Below, piece after piece: positions 1 to 10,278 of a stretch of DNA of 64,000 nt. The position numbers and the translations under genes were made by a program. The DNA is from Rhodamnia argentea. Lineage: Eukaryota > Streptophyta > Magnoliopsida > Myrtales > Myrtaceae. The stretch lies in assembly GCF_020921035.1 (NCBI RefSeq), contig NC_063152.1:25122887-25186886 (forward strand), written 5' to 3'. Position 1 is the stretch's first letter, and each line of letters starts with the position of its first letter. The notes under the pieces were generated by a model. The model saw only the letters and a list, made by a program, of their open reading frames with translations. It was not told the DNA's origin and did not search any database.

Positions 1-1330
1 ACTTTAGGGGTAAGGGAGCATGTATTATGCACAAAGTTTATTATTAAATTACTTGAGCTAAAAAAGATAAAATAAAAAAATTATGCCACGAAATTCGGTT
101 AACTTAAAGATTTTGGGCGTGTGCCGAATTTTAAAAGGCATCATGCCCTATCCACAAGCAATCACATTTTAAAAGATACGATTTTCAATAAGATGTAATC
201 GGAATTCAAATCAATCAATTTAGGTAACAGAATTTTCGAATGTTCTAAATATTAGAATCGTTAATTAATATGGCAGATTTGATTGCCAAATTCGAATCCG
301 AATTGCTCGTGGATCACGGTTATTCGACGGGAGATTGAGCAATTTGCCGGACGAAGAATTGAAACGCTGGTATGCTGGACTCCTCGGAGGACGTTCACGT
401 TGGTGGCCATTTCAGTTATGGTCGACTGAGAGACCGCCCTCGATGGACACCACGCCAAGGGCGCTTGTGCGCCGGATTAAGAACGGGAATACCACGACCG
501 TACTCTTCCGCACGGGGTATTTGTTTGGCCAAGACATGTAAATCTCTCATTGAAGCCATGTGTGACTTCTCTGTGCACCTCTCAATTCTTGTCTCAGACC
601 TTCGTCTCCCTCCAACTTACGATTTCCCCTTTTTTGTTCCTTGGCTGCTTCTTGTGAATTGCGAGCGAAGCCTCCTTGAGGGAGAAGAAGTTCTCTCTTT
701 GATGGCCATGCCTTTTTTTTGCCTCTCTATATTCGTCCCCTCGTGAATGAATTGCTCTGAGCCTTTTTATAGAGCAAAGCTAGGGTTTCCTTCTTCCTAT
801 GAGATATCTTTTTCATTGCAAATATCAAGATTTTTATTATCTTTTATAATCTGCAACAATTTCTAGCTTAATTACTCACCAAGTTTCAAGATAAATCAAT
901 ATTCGACATTGGCAGTTAAAGAATGTTAATTCCAGCCCCCACAACCTTGACTGACAACTAAATATCATGGGCCTAATCTGATTAGTTTTGTCAAGTTTTG
1001 AATCATTCATTTAAGCCCACCCGCCGGTCCAAATTGGAATGCAATATGCAATGCGATGGATGATAAAACTTAAATGAAAACTATATGAAAATGATTTGAA
1101 CATTTTTTTTTTTGGAAAGGGACTAAGTTAGTCCCTAATTTTTGCAATATAAATGACTAGAAAATGATAGTCAAAATTTATGTGTCATCACTATGTTGGC
1201 GTGAGCTGTCTATTAGATTCCAAATAGGAAGAACTTTTCTTGTTTTATACTCTTTCTATGTATATCCCATGTTTCTATTTATATCATCCGATTTGTAGGT
1301 CAATTAGGGTTGGTTCTCTTCTCTATATAT
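1..1330. other. No convincing gene; possible promoter/LTR-like stretch
   Basis: Only short overlapping open frames are present on both strands between 260 and 750, and none is recognisable. On the minus strand a TATA-like element at 771-761 precedes a short start codon near 704, and a donor-like GTAAGT lies near 620. The stretch could be an LTR or a gene 5' end, but the evidence is weak. From about 780 to 1330 the sequence is AT-rich, with no open frame of note. A second TATA-like run (ctatatataag) lies near 1323-1333 just before a copia integrase remnant, so that part may be LTR-derived. Confidence 0.3.
761..771 (-). promoter_or_regulatory. TATA-like element (minus strand)
   Basis: The minus strand reads TATAAAAAGGC. 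It is followed about 60 bases later by an ATG near 704, and then by a strong donor-like GTAAGT. It could belong to a gene or to a retroelement LTR; nothing downstream identifies either. Confidence 0.25.
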
Positions 1331-1393
1331 AAGTGCGCTTATAGCCTTATAACTTTTGTGGATTACTGTACCAGGATGACCTAGTTATATTTA

Positions 1394-1640
1394 ATGAAAC
1401 ATAAAGATGAAGTAGGGACAATCTTTCGTGTATTTCACTACATGGTCAAGATCCAATTTGGAGCTCAAATTCGTGTCCTCCGTAGCGACAACAGCGGCAA
1501 ATATATTAACCAACACCTCACAAGTTATTTTCAAAATCATGGGTTAATTCACGAGACCTCTTGCACTCAGACACCCTAGCAAAATGATGTTACTGAATAG
1601 AAAAACTGCTATATCTTGGAGACAGCAAATGTAATAGTCT
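1394..1640 (+). pseudogene. Ty1/copia integrase fragment
   Basis: A 61-residue open frame begins MKHKDEVGTIFRVFHYMVK and contains LRSDNSGKY, matching the second catalytic Asp region of copia integrases (LRSDNGGEY type). It continues GLIHETSC-TQTP. After a stop the same frame reads QNDVTE-KNC, the counterpart of QNGVAERKN, which carries the catalytic Glu. Stops replace residues within that motif, so this is a dead fragment of the rve domain. No gag, RT or LTR pair can be assigned to it with confidence. Confidence 0.72.
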
Positions 1641-1867
1641 CAAATAACGTCGTTTACATGTTTGCCTCAAATGTAAGCCCTAATATGCACAGCTCAAGCC
1701 ATCTCCCCAAATTTTTCAAACCCAATTTCACACAAGACTCGATGAAGCCTAGCGGGGTTGGTAGAGTATAGAAGGATTACCTTAAGCAGTCAACGATTGA
1801 ACCTGAACAAGACAATCACGAAAGCAACTTTGAGGATTGGATTTAACATCTGAAGGAGTGCGGCCTA

Positions 1868-1920
1868 TTGACATAAAAAAAATGGGCCTGGGCTACAAAT
1901 AGCCAAAAGCCTATGGGAAC
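1868..1920 (+). repeat. Direct repeat copy 1, possible LTR start
   Basis: The sequence starts TTGACATAAAAAA, continues GGCCTGGGCTACAAATAG and ends CCTATGGGAAC. It recurs in the same orientation at 3479-3529, with the gypsy-like coding remnant lying between the two. The arrangement suggests the 5' tips of two LTRs, but only about 50 bp are shared. Confidence 0.5.
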
Positions 1921-2084
1921 AGTACGCCAAACCAGAGGCCCGACATGAGGTGCATGTTGGTAGCCAGCGGTATGGCCAACCTACGCTTTATTAGCGAGAT
2001 GTCGGTGACGCCGCAAAGCCGGTAAGTAATACAGACAGATAAATGGAGCAGATAAGTTCGTATTATGATCTCGCCATTTCGACA

Positions 2085-2388
2085 CGTACGGAGTCAATTT
2101 TAATCATTTTCAATAAATTAGGGATTAAAATATAAATTTATCATAAATATTACTTAAGTCATATACTCAGCCATCCCAAAATTAATATACTCAGTCAAAA
2201 TAAAAAAAATTTAATCATGAATCCCTAATAAAAGAAGAAAAAACTCACTGCTGATATTTTTATAGGTAAATTATATATATTTAGTATATAACGTGTCCCA
2301 ACATATAAAAATTCTCTATGTTTTTGAGAAATGATATGGCCTGTCATGTTGTGTCGCATGTCCTTGTTAGTGCTACTTAGAAAGCAGG
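2085..2388. repeat. Partial copy of a TIR element (family also at 17.9 and 52.5 kb)
   Basis: This stretch matches the interiors and right ends of the elements at 17909-18426 and 52463-52969. It shares the cgacacgtac block, the cataatcgtgaattcctaa-like block and the terminal tagtgctacttag. The left terminus is missing, so this is a truncated copy. Confidence 0.55.
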
Positions 2389-2439
2389 TCTGAAGTTTAA
2401 TCACACAGACTTGTTTTCATTAACCGCTGCGGCTATCAA

Positions 2440-3340
2440 ATTCGAGAGCCTGTGGAAAGAGAAAGATAGCAAGCCCCACAAAGATTGCAAGCAAAATCTG
2501 GCCTTGGCAGATTAGGAGGAAAGTTCTGACGAAAACTCCGATTAGGACGAGCCAATTGAGGTTTGGTTGCCAAGATTGTCCTGGACAAGCCTTATTTGTG
2601 CCGAGCTCTAAAAACAACGAGGGTTAGAGAGTCGATAAGTGCAAGGACAAAGGAAGTCCAACGATGTTTGTTTGACGTGACAAAGTTGGACGAAATATTT
2701 GATCTTACTTTGCAGGATGGCCTGATTAAGTTAACCGAATGTCAGAAGATACCGAGCAAAGAAGGGTTAGCCGATAAGAGATACTGTAAATGGCACTATT
2801 TTTGGAGCCACAATACGTTCAAGAGGCCATCCGTCAGGGAAAGATTAAGTTCGCTGAGGAACAAGATAAGAAGATGGAAATCGAAGGAGACCGTTTTCCT
2901 CAGATGACCGGCATGGTATCGTTAATGTTCAAAGGAGAACCATCGCCACTGACGGTGTTATGCCAAAGATGTCATCAAGAGGTGAATTAAGACTGTTCGC
3001 CCAAGTACGGTAGAAGGAAGCCAAGGTATAAGTGGCAGACGATGCCATGGGAATCAGGGTATGAGGACCACATGGGGAAGCATTCGAATTAATATGCACC
3101 AGCATATCGGGGCTGGAATGCTAGGATGTTTGGTCCTAGGAATGATTAGGAGGCGATGCGACCTACCGTCAAGAGATCTCCGCATCAGGCCAGCCTTTCA
3201 AGCGGCAATGAAAGTCATGTAGTGAGATCCGAAAGGGTTAGACGAGGTCGTTTCGATAAAGCTACCTGGATAGCAACCAGGAGATTAGTACTTTGGGCGA
3301 GCCAAGTGGGAAGCATGATTTTGGGGAAGCTGAAGTGAAC
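2440..3340 (+). pseudogene. Degenerate Ty3/gypsy gag-pol junction fragment
   Basis: The frame from 2563 contains KIVLDKPYLCRALK, then FDVTKLDEIFDLTLQDGLIK, then KRYCKWHYFWSHNT. This is the CKWH...H pattern typical of plant Ty3/gypsy polyproteins between capsid and protease. At about 2800 the homology shifts frame and continues as QEAIRQGKIKFAEEQDKK and then DRFPQM, again typical of these elements. Further broken similarity (RIRPAFQAAMK) is visible near 3180. The frameshift and stops make it non-functional. It is flanked by the direct repeats at 1868 and 3479, consistent with an eroded LTR element. Confidence 0.65.
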
Positions 3341-3478
3341 GAGGTACACGCCATACAAGAAGACAAATAGTCTATCAAGAGGAGGTGCCAAGTGAATTCA
3401 TACAAATTTTGAAAAAACGGCCTTGCTGATGGATTTTAAAGAATTAATATACTTAATTCTTTTGAAATGAGGCACGTG

Positions 3479-3529
3479 TTGACATAAAAAATCGGCCTGC
3501 GCTACAAATAGCTAAAAGCCCATGGGAAC
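3479..3529 (+). repeat. Direct repeat copy 2, possible LTR start
   Basis: This is the second copy of the repeat at 1868-1920. It is preceded by GTG, so it reads TGTTGACATAAAA, a plausible LTR start. The match ends after CATGGGAAC, where unrelated sequence begins. Confidence 0.5.
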
Positions 3530-3822
3530 AAGTTGAGTATTTTACTATGGTTGTTGTCAGTAGATGTGTTTTGATAGCTAACCCTGATAAGCCACCCATA
3601 CTTCAGTAAACACATTATGCTAAAATTGTTCGGACTTGGGCATTCCCCAAATTGTCAGGAAGTGTCCTCTTTGTTGTTCTTGATCGAAATAAAAAAAAGT
3701 ACGAGTCCTATGCTATTATGTCTTAAAAGAAGGTTGGAGTTTCAAATTGGCTTTATCATAAATTATGTTGGTTTAGCGGACCGTTTGATTTTATTGCATA
3801 AACATACATCAAGTTTGAGAGG

Positions 3823-4284
3823 GTGAAGGAAATTTGATTCAAATAGAAGTTTTCTAATTTGAGTAAATTTTTTAGTTTGAATTGTTCCTATTTGGGATCA
3901 TTTATATTCAATATAAGAAGTGGTCTTCCTTGTGAATAGTATCTAAAAGTGTGCTTCTTTGTGAATTCTACTCCGAAACAATCCAAGATTGTTGAAGCCA
4001 ACAAATCTTGTGTTAAGATTTGTGGATTTCTTTGTATGATTAAAAGATTATTTTATGAGAAATTGTGGAGGCCTAAACATTTTGTGAGGTGTTTGGTATA
4101 ATTGAGAGCTAGGAAACGCTTAGAGTATTTGAGTCACTCGAGTGTGCTCGTAACATCTGTTTTATTACTTGATCTATAGTGAAATCTTGTGCTGCTCTCC
4201 CGATGGAGTAGAGCTCATCGATCGGAGTACATAAATCAGGTGTTCGATTTATTTCTTTGTTTGTTTTCTTTTGTTCACAACAAT
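3823..4284 (+). repeat. Probable 5' LTR of a decayed copia element
   Basis: The left edge is a guess, at a TG after a purine run. The right edge is set by the adjacent primer-binding site. The 3' half resembles a copia U5 (short region ending tttgttcacaaca before the PBS). The matching 3' LTR was not found in the window. Confidence 0.3.
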
Positions 4285-4295
4285 TGGTATCAGAG
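4285..4295 (+). other. Primer-binding site (initiator tRNA-Met)
   Basis: TGGTATCAGAG is the standard plant copia primer-binding site. It is followed about 50 bases later by gag-like sequence, which fixes the element's orientation as plus strand. Confidence 0.65.
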
Positions 4296-4339
4296 TCAAG
4301 CATGGTTAAGTTGAAGTAAATGGTTGGTGACATAAGAAG

Positions 4340-5130
4340 GAAAAATGAATATTTTCCGGATTGATGGGAAGGATTCTTTCTTTTTGAAGAAGTAGATTGA
4401 TAATCATTTGTACCAGAAGAATCTGCACTTATTCCTACTTGGGGAGACATCAGATTCGACAAAAGAAGGTGATTTATGTTTGTTGAATAAATATGTGTTG
4501 TGTGTTATTTGATTAACATTGGTTGGTATCGCTGCATCCGACATCCTGAAAAAGAAGACCACTGCGAAACTGATATATGCCTTGTCGAACATGTGCAAGA
4601 AACCCTCTACGATCGAGAAAGTTTATATTTGTTCCACTTGAAGATGTGAGAAGGTACATTGGTTTAGGAGCATATCAATGAGTTCAATGTAGTCAATTGA
4701 GTTTGATTAAGACTAACTTTAAAGATAAGTGCATGCCACTGTTGCTAATAATTTCTCAATGTCAAGAAGCTTGACGTTTGATGAAATTTGCATTATTTAT
4801 GAGTAAAGATAGATGTAGAAAATAATATGACGAACATGTGCACGCTGTTTTGGTAGGTGAAGGTAGAGGAAGAATTGATACTTGTGGTAGCATGAAAAGT
4901 GTGAACTTGAGCAAAAATAATTAGTCTAGAACTGGTGGGGTTAAAATCAAAATACTTTTTCTTAGTAGGTGTGATCTGTTTTAGAGTTGTGGCAAGAAGG
5001 ACCATTTTAGAATGGATTGCCTTAAGCTAAAGAATGAGAATAATAAGGGAATTAGAGTTGAGCACCTGTCTTTGGAGCAAGATTTTTTTTTGGCTTTCTT
5101 GCTGGAACTAGGTTTAGATGGAAAAAGAGT
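4340..5130 (+). pseudogene. Degenerate Ty1/copia gag with broken zinc knuckle
   Basis: Reading through stops, the frame from about 4355 gives RIDGKDSFFLKK, then HLYQKNLHLFLLGETSDSTK, then LNKYVLCVI and KKKTTAKLIYALSNMCKKPS. This is the order of conserved blocks in copia gag (UBN2-type) proteins. Near 4975-5025 a zinc knuckle appears as SCGKKDHFRMDC, but its first Cys is Phe and a stop replaces the next residue. At least four in-frame stops are present. It lies about 50 bases after the PBS, as expected for a 5' gag. Protease, integrase and RT are absent. Confidence 0.72.
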
Positions 5131-5237
5131 GTATTGTGTCGAGGGACACTTGCCAAGGTTTGCCGGGCAATAATGGCAAGCAAACCGTGGGACGTAGTTT
5201 TAGAAACTAGGTGAGAGACTACGCAAACGGTTGTCGC

Positions 5238-5348
5238 CTTATCTTAGCATTAAATGCTTGAAAATAATATTGATCTTATCCTATCATTAAATGCTTAAAA
5301 ACGACATTGATCTTATCCTATCATTAAATACTTGAAAATGACACTGAT
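5238..5348 (+). repeat. 37-bp minisatellite, three units
   Basis: Three adjacent 37-bp units start with cttatc(t/c)tagcattaaatg-like sequence at 5238, 5275 and 5312. Each ends in ttgat or ctgat. The units differ at several positions. Confidence 0.8.
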
Positions 5349-5504
5349 CCTATTTTTTAGAAAATTGACTTACCATTGACTTAATATCGGTTCAAGAACT
5401 ATTTCTTCATATTATATTTTCTAATAAAATTTTTTGGAAATCTTCCCAAAGAAGTTAAGTAATAGCTTTTTTGAGAATTTTTTAAATAACTTTCTTGAGA
5501 AGTT

Positions 5505-5960
5505 ACGGAGTAACCACTTATAAAATTTTTGCATTGGTGTGAATTCGGTCTTAAATTATTTGTATTTATGCAAATTGAGTCATCCGGTCGATTTTGGCCT
5601 AGAATTACTAAAGTGGACTTCGATTGTCCTACATGGCATGGCTGACATTGACTTGGACATTTTTTAATAATATTATAATATTTTAAATAATTTTTTAAGC
5701 ATTTTTTGGTTTTTTTGAAATTATTTTTAAAAATTATTTAAAATATCAAAAAAATATTTTAAAAATGTTCACGTCGGCGCCAGCTGTGCCATGTAGGACA
5801 ATCGACGTCTACGTCAACAATTCTTGGCTAAAATCCATCGGACTAACTCAATTTGCATAAATACAAATAATTTAGGACTGAATTGGCATCAATACAAAAG
5901 GTTTAGGACTGAATTGACACTAATGCAATAGGTTTATGACTTTTTTGACACTTTTGCCCG
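5505..5960. repeat. Long inverted-repeat (foldback/MITE-like) element
   Basis: The left arm reads gcattggtgtgaattcggtc, continues through tatttgtatttatgcaaatt, and carries tcctacatggcatg. The right arm is the reverse complement: catgtaggaca, then caatttgcataaatacaaa, then aggactgaattggcatcaat. The AT-rich loop lies near 5655-5765. Related half-sites of the form 'cctaaat...aattcagtcctaaat' recur near 17130, 18850, 30010, 37310, 40960, 51750 and 53410, so the family is abundant. Confidence 0.65.
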
Positions 5961-7520
5961 CAAATAATTGCTGCATAAAGGGTGAATAGCTTGCAATCCA
6001 ATCCCATTCTTTGTGCTATTTTTCTTGAATGAAGAAAGTAGTTCACCATTTCGGGGACCTAAAGTTTCAAGAAGACTAGATAATATCCCAAGGGTTATGT
6101 CTCCAGAAAATTTGATGTGGTCACATCATCAACCTTTTACTTAAAATAGTTTTGTCAATCACCGGTCGAAATCACAGTGCACCGGTTGTAAAAGAAAAGC
6201 AAAAGTAGTGCATTTGGTAATAAAAGTCAAAATTCAGTAACTTGAACATGAAGTCAGCTAAAAACTCAGTGATCATGAATCAAAGTTACCAATTTCAAAG
6301 GCATGTTACTAGTCTATCCGGTATTTATTTCCTTTCCCCTTTTTTTTGGAAAAAAAAAATTCTAGATTTACCCTTGTACACAATGCATAATTCCCTCCTC
6401 TCCTCTCTCTCAAGTGCGTTTCGAGTCGTGGGCAAGAAAAAGGCGAGTGTAGGGACCTTCCATTGCATTATTGCCAGTTATTGGAGGCGAGAGGAGAAAC
6501 TTTGGTTCATTTCATTAGATTAAGTCAATTAAATGACGACATAAATTGGTTGCACATGGTCTATTTGTCAAAGAACTGTGAAAGAAAATTAATAATGCAT
6601 GACTTTAGGTTCATTGACCAAATATACATTTAAATTCCAACTCTAACGATGCATGCGGAAGTAGACCGTTTCTCCAATTTAGGGATTTATCAACTTTAAA
6701 CTTTGGTTCTTTGATCGTCAAGTCCCTATATCCTAAAATGTACTTATTTTTTGGTGCTCTTATAAATTTAGGTAAAAAATTAAGTAAGAGTATTATAAAC
6801 CTATAAACTACATCTTATTTGAATCCGCCAAAGACGTCCTGGGGCACAATTCAACGACGGCCATCCCACCCACCCCTTTTCCATTTAGAACACATGAGGA
6901 GAAAAAAGGATAAACCAATGTGATCATGACATTATAGGTGCTTGCGATGGGACAGATGCGACTTCCCTTTTTACAATTTTTTTTTTTTATAAAAGAGAAC
7001 AAATATTTCCTTTGTTTATACGAATTTGACACAAGATGAGGGAAATCGCTATTTCAATTTCGAATAAAAAAATATTTAGAATATTCTATAATAAAAAAGA
7101 GTTCCGTCATATATATAGTTATCGCGAAGCAATAATCCAGTTCTCACATCCAAGCATGAATAACTTCATTTAAGAGAATATTTTGGTGTAGAAAGTCTCA
7201 AATTTAGGATATTCTTAGATCAATTAAATTTTCTCATACAGAAGGACTATTTGGATTTATTTTATGTCTCTGGATTTTTTTTTTTGGGATATTGTATTGT
7301 ATGTATTTTGAAATTTTCTCGGTAATATAAAATATTCGAAACATTCCAAAATGTGCTAATATTTACCTTTAAATTCACGTAGTTTTGTGAGTTTTTAGAA
7401 TTTAAGTGAAGTTTTGAATTTTGAAGAGCAAGTAAAAAAGTTACTTCCTATAAGCTATAACAAACAGCCTCGAACTCTTCTCTATCAAGTTTCAATTTCA
7501 TTTGGTTAAGTTCCGTACAT
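5961..7520. other. Gene-free AT-rich intergenic DNA
   Basis: Only short, non-overlapping open frames without recognisable motifs are present. A poly-pyrimidine patch (cctctcctctctctc) lies near 6397-6412. I see no transposon ends or RNA genes here. Confidence 0.5.
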
Positions 7521-7525
7521 TTTGA

Positions 7526-7858
7526 TGATGGGAATAAGACAAAGAGGGAGGACGATTTAGACAGCTCGATAGGAGGGGATTTTGTTCAATGTAGAAATTC
7601 TCATTCCCATATCGAAATGGTTCCAAGACAAGCCTTTATATAGGCATAATACAATGACTCTTCAATTACACGACTCATAAATAAAGAACAACTAAATGTA
7701 TTAATCAAAACATTGTAACTCTAAAAGACACTTGGAAAGACTACAAAGCATTAAAGACAATTCTTGATTCATGTACTAGCACGTGCATGCCTCTTGGGAG
7801 TCTAATGGACTCATCGAAACCTTGGCAATACTTAATGAATTTGGTTTAATTTCCAACA
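7526..7858 (-). repeat. 3' LTR of the copia element
   Basis: This 333-bp LTR has TG...CA ends. A TATA-like palindromic stretch gcctttatataggc lies at 7632-7645. It differs from the 5' LTR at nine sites. Confidence 0.95.
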
Positions 7859-7871
7859 AAACTCCCCCTTA
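7859..7871 (-). other. Polypurine tract of the copia element
   Basis: The minus strand reads TTAAGGGGGAGTTT immediately before the 3' LTR, in the expected position for plus-strand priming. Confidence 0.85.
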
Positions 7872-8250
7872 AACCAAATTCTCTTCCATCAATCATTCCA
7901 AGCAGACTCTTGAATTTTCGAAACACATCGACTTTCAAAAGTTTAGTAAAAATGTCTGCAACTTGATCTCCGGTCTTTACATACGACACTTCGATTTCTT
8001 CCTCTGTCACCTATTCTCAAATGAAGTGATATCAGACATCAATATGTTTGCTTCATTCATGCAAAACTACATTCTTCGCCAAAGCAATGGCTGAAACATT
8101 ATTGACATTAATCTCTGTTGCGTTCTTTTGCTCCAAACAAATTTCTTTGAGAAGTTTTCTCAACCATATCGCATGACATATGCATGAAGATGCTGCAACA
8201 CATTCGGCTTCACATGTCGAAAGTGTAACACTGGATTGCTTCTTCGATGA
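7872..8250 (-). pseudogene. Copia RNase H C-terminal part, broken by stops
   Basis: Following the stop at 8253-8251, the same frame reads SSKKQSSVTLSTCEAECVAASS, the conserved copia RNase H segment. It then reads NNVSAIALAKN, SKHIDV and VSYVKTGDQVADIFTK near the end. In-frame stops interrupt it after LHE, before YHF and again nearby. The first stop replaces the Trp of the usual FTWSSKKQ motif. These changes remove the C-terminal half of RNase H, so the element could move only with help from a relative. Confidence 0.85.
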
Positions 8251-10278
8251 CTATGTGAAAGCAGTATCACATAAGAAAAATACGAAGCTTGAAGTACTTT
8301 TTCGGTCATCGATATCTCCACCATAGTCACTATCTGAAAAATCTCTAAGTCGAAAATTTTGAGATGGATAATAACGTAAGCTGTGAGAAACAGTACCTTT
8401 GACATATCGAACTATCCTCTTTGCAGCTTTAAGATGAGAGGATTTCGGTTTCTCCATATATCGACTCACGATTCCGACACTACACCGGATGTCCGGCCTT
8501 GTACGTGTCAAATATCTCGAGCTCCCAATCAAGCTCCTATAATATGTCGAATCAACATCGACACCTTCATCGAACTTTGAAAGTTTGGCTCCGCATTCCA
8601 TTGGTGTATTTACCAATATACGGTTCTTCATGTCAAACTTTTCAAGTATGTTTTCTGCATAGCCTTTTTGGGGAATAAAAATCCCATCACCACTTTGCTT
8701 TACTTCGATACCGAGAAAATAATTCATGAGACCATTATCCGTCATTTCAAATTCTTTCACCAAAGATGCCTTAAAAGCATCAATCATTGCTGCATTATTT
8801 CCTGTAAAAATAAGGTCATCCACATATAGACAAGCCAATAGAACATCACCTTTTTCATGCTTGAAATAGAGTGCATGTTCATATGGACATTGAGAAAATC
8901 CATTTGCCTTAAAATAAGTATCAATTCTGGAATTCCATGCTCTCGGTGCTTGTTTAAGCCCATACAGAGCTTTCTTCAATCTCAGCACTTTGTCTTCATG
9001 ACCTTTCACAAGAAACCCTTCGGGTTGTTCAACATAAATTTCTTCTTCAAGGATGCCATTTAAAAATGCTGATTTGACATCCATTTGATGAATTTTCCAT
9101 GCATTCTGAGCTGCAACATAAATGATTAATCTAATTGTTTCCATGCGAATGACAGGGAAAAATACCTCGTCATAATCAATTCCAGCCTTTTGCTTGTACC
9201 CTTTTGCGACGAGCCTGGCCTTATAACGAGTGACTTCTCCTTTCTCGTTCTTTTTCGCCTTATAGACCCATTTGACACCAATTGCTTTCTTGTCCTTCGG
9301 AAGATCCGCAAGTTGCCATGTTTGATTTTTGTCAATAGCTTCGATTTCTTCATTCATGGATTTCCTCCATTTTTCTTCTTTTACAGCATCATCATACACA
9401 ATTGGCTCACAATCTGCAAGAAGGCGGACAAGGTGAAGTTCATTGGTAACTTCATAAAGCTCGGACAATCTTCTCGATCTTTGTGCTATTGGTTCGTCGA
9501 CACCGTTTGAAGAAGTTGGTGTTGATGAACTCGGACTTGAAAATGATGTTGGAGAGGAAGGTGAAGGTTGATCCTTCAACTTCATTTGACTGGAATCACC
9601 ATGAACATTCACTTGATCTTTTGGATTGTCCTCCCACAAAGCATCTTCATCGAACTTTACATCTCTGCTTATGTACACTTTTAAAGTGTTAGGATCAAAT
9701 AATTTATAAGCTTTCGATGAAGAGTCATACCCGATAAAAATGAGCTTTTTGTTCCTATCTTCCCACTTCGATCTTTTCCGATCCGGAACATGGGCATATG
9801 CAATGCTCCCAAAAATTCTCAAATGTGAAACACTAGGTGTTCTCCCAGTCCATGCTTCTTGTGGAGTCACACCTTCAAGTCCATTTGTCGGACATCTATT
9901 TTGAAGATAGATTGCACACATAACAGCCTCACCCCAAAGTTCTTTGGGTAGATTTTTGCATTTCAACATGCTTCGAACCATGTCGAGAATGGTTTTATTT
10001 TTCCGTTCCGCTACGCCATTTTGTTGAGGAGAATAAGGAGCCGTCGGGAAACACCGAATACCATAATCTTCACAAAATTTGTTGAATGCTACAGAAATAA
10101 ATTCTCCTGCACGATCGGTTCTCAAGGCTTTAATGAAATAGCCACTCTCTTTTTCAACTAATTTCTTGAATTGTTTGAAAGTTTCAAACACTTCCGATTT
10201 TTCTGTCAAAAAATACACCCAAGTTTTTCGAGTAAAGTCATCAATAAATGTAACAAAATATCGATGATTACCGCATGA
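8251..10278 (-). pseudogene. Copia pol: integrase core, reverse transcriptase, RNase H start
   Basis: The frame is continuous with the upstream gag-protease frame except for the nonsense codon at 10281-10279. Visible in order are the integrase Asp region ALRTDRAGEF, the Glu region QNGVAERKNKTILDM, and the integrase C-terminal block IFIGYDSSSKAYKL. These are followed by an RT start QTWQLADLPKDKKAIGVKWV, QMDVKSAFLNGILEEEIYV, the catalytic YVDDLIFTG, and TRPDIRCSVG. The RNase H start DSDYGGDIDDRKSTSSF is last. The frame stops at 8251. A serine-rich linker lies between integrase and RT. A downstream methionine could start a truncated product at 10218, but that is unlikely to be used. Confidence 0.92.

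Noticed and set aside
8160..8405. 81-codon minus frame overlapping the copia RNase H
   Set aside because: It is an out-of-frame shadow of the RNase H reading frame; only the main frame matches copia proteins.
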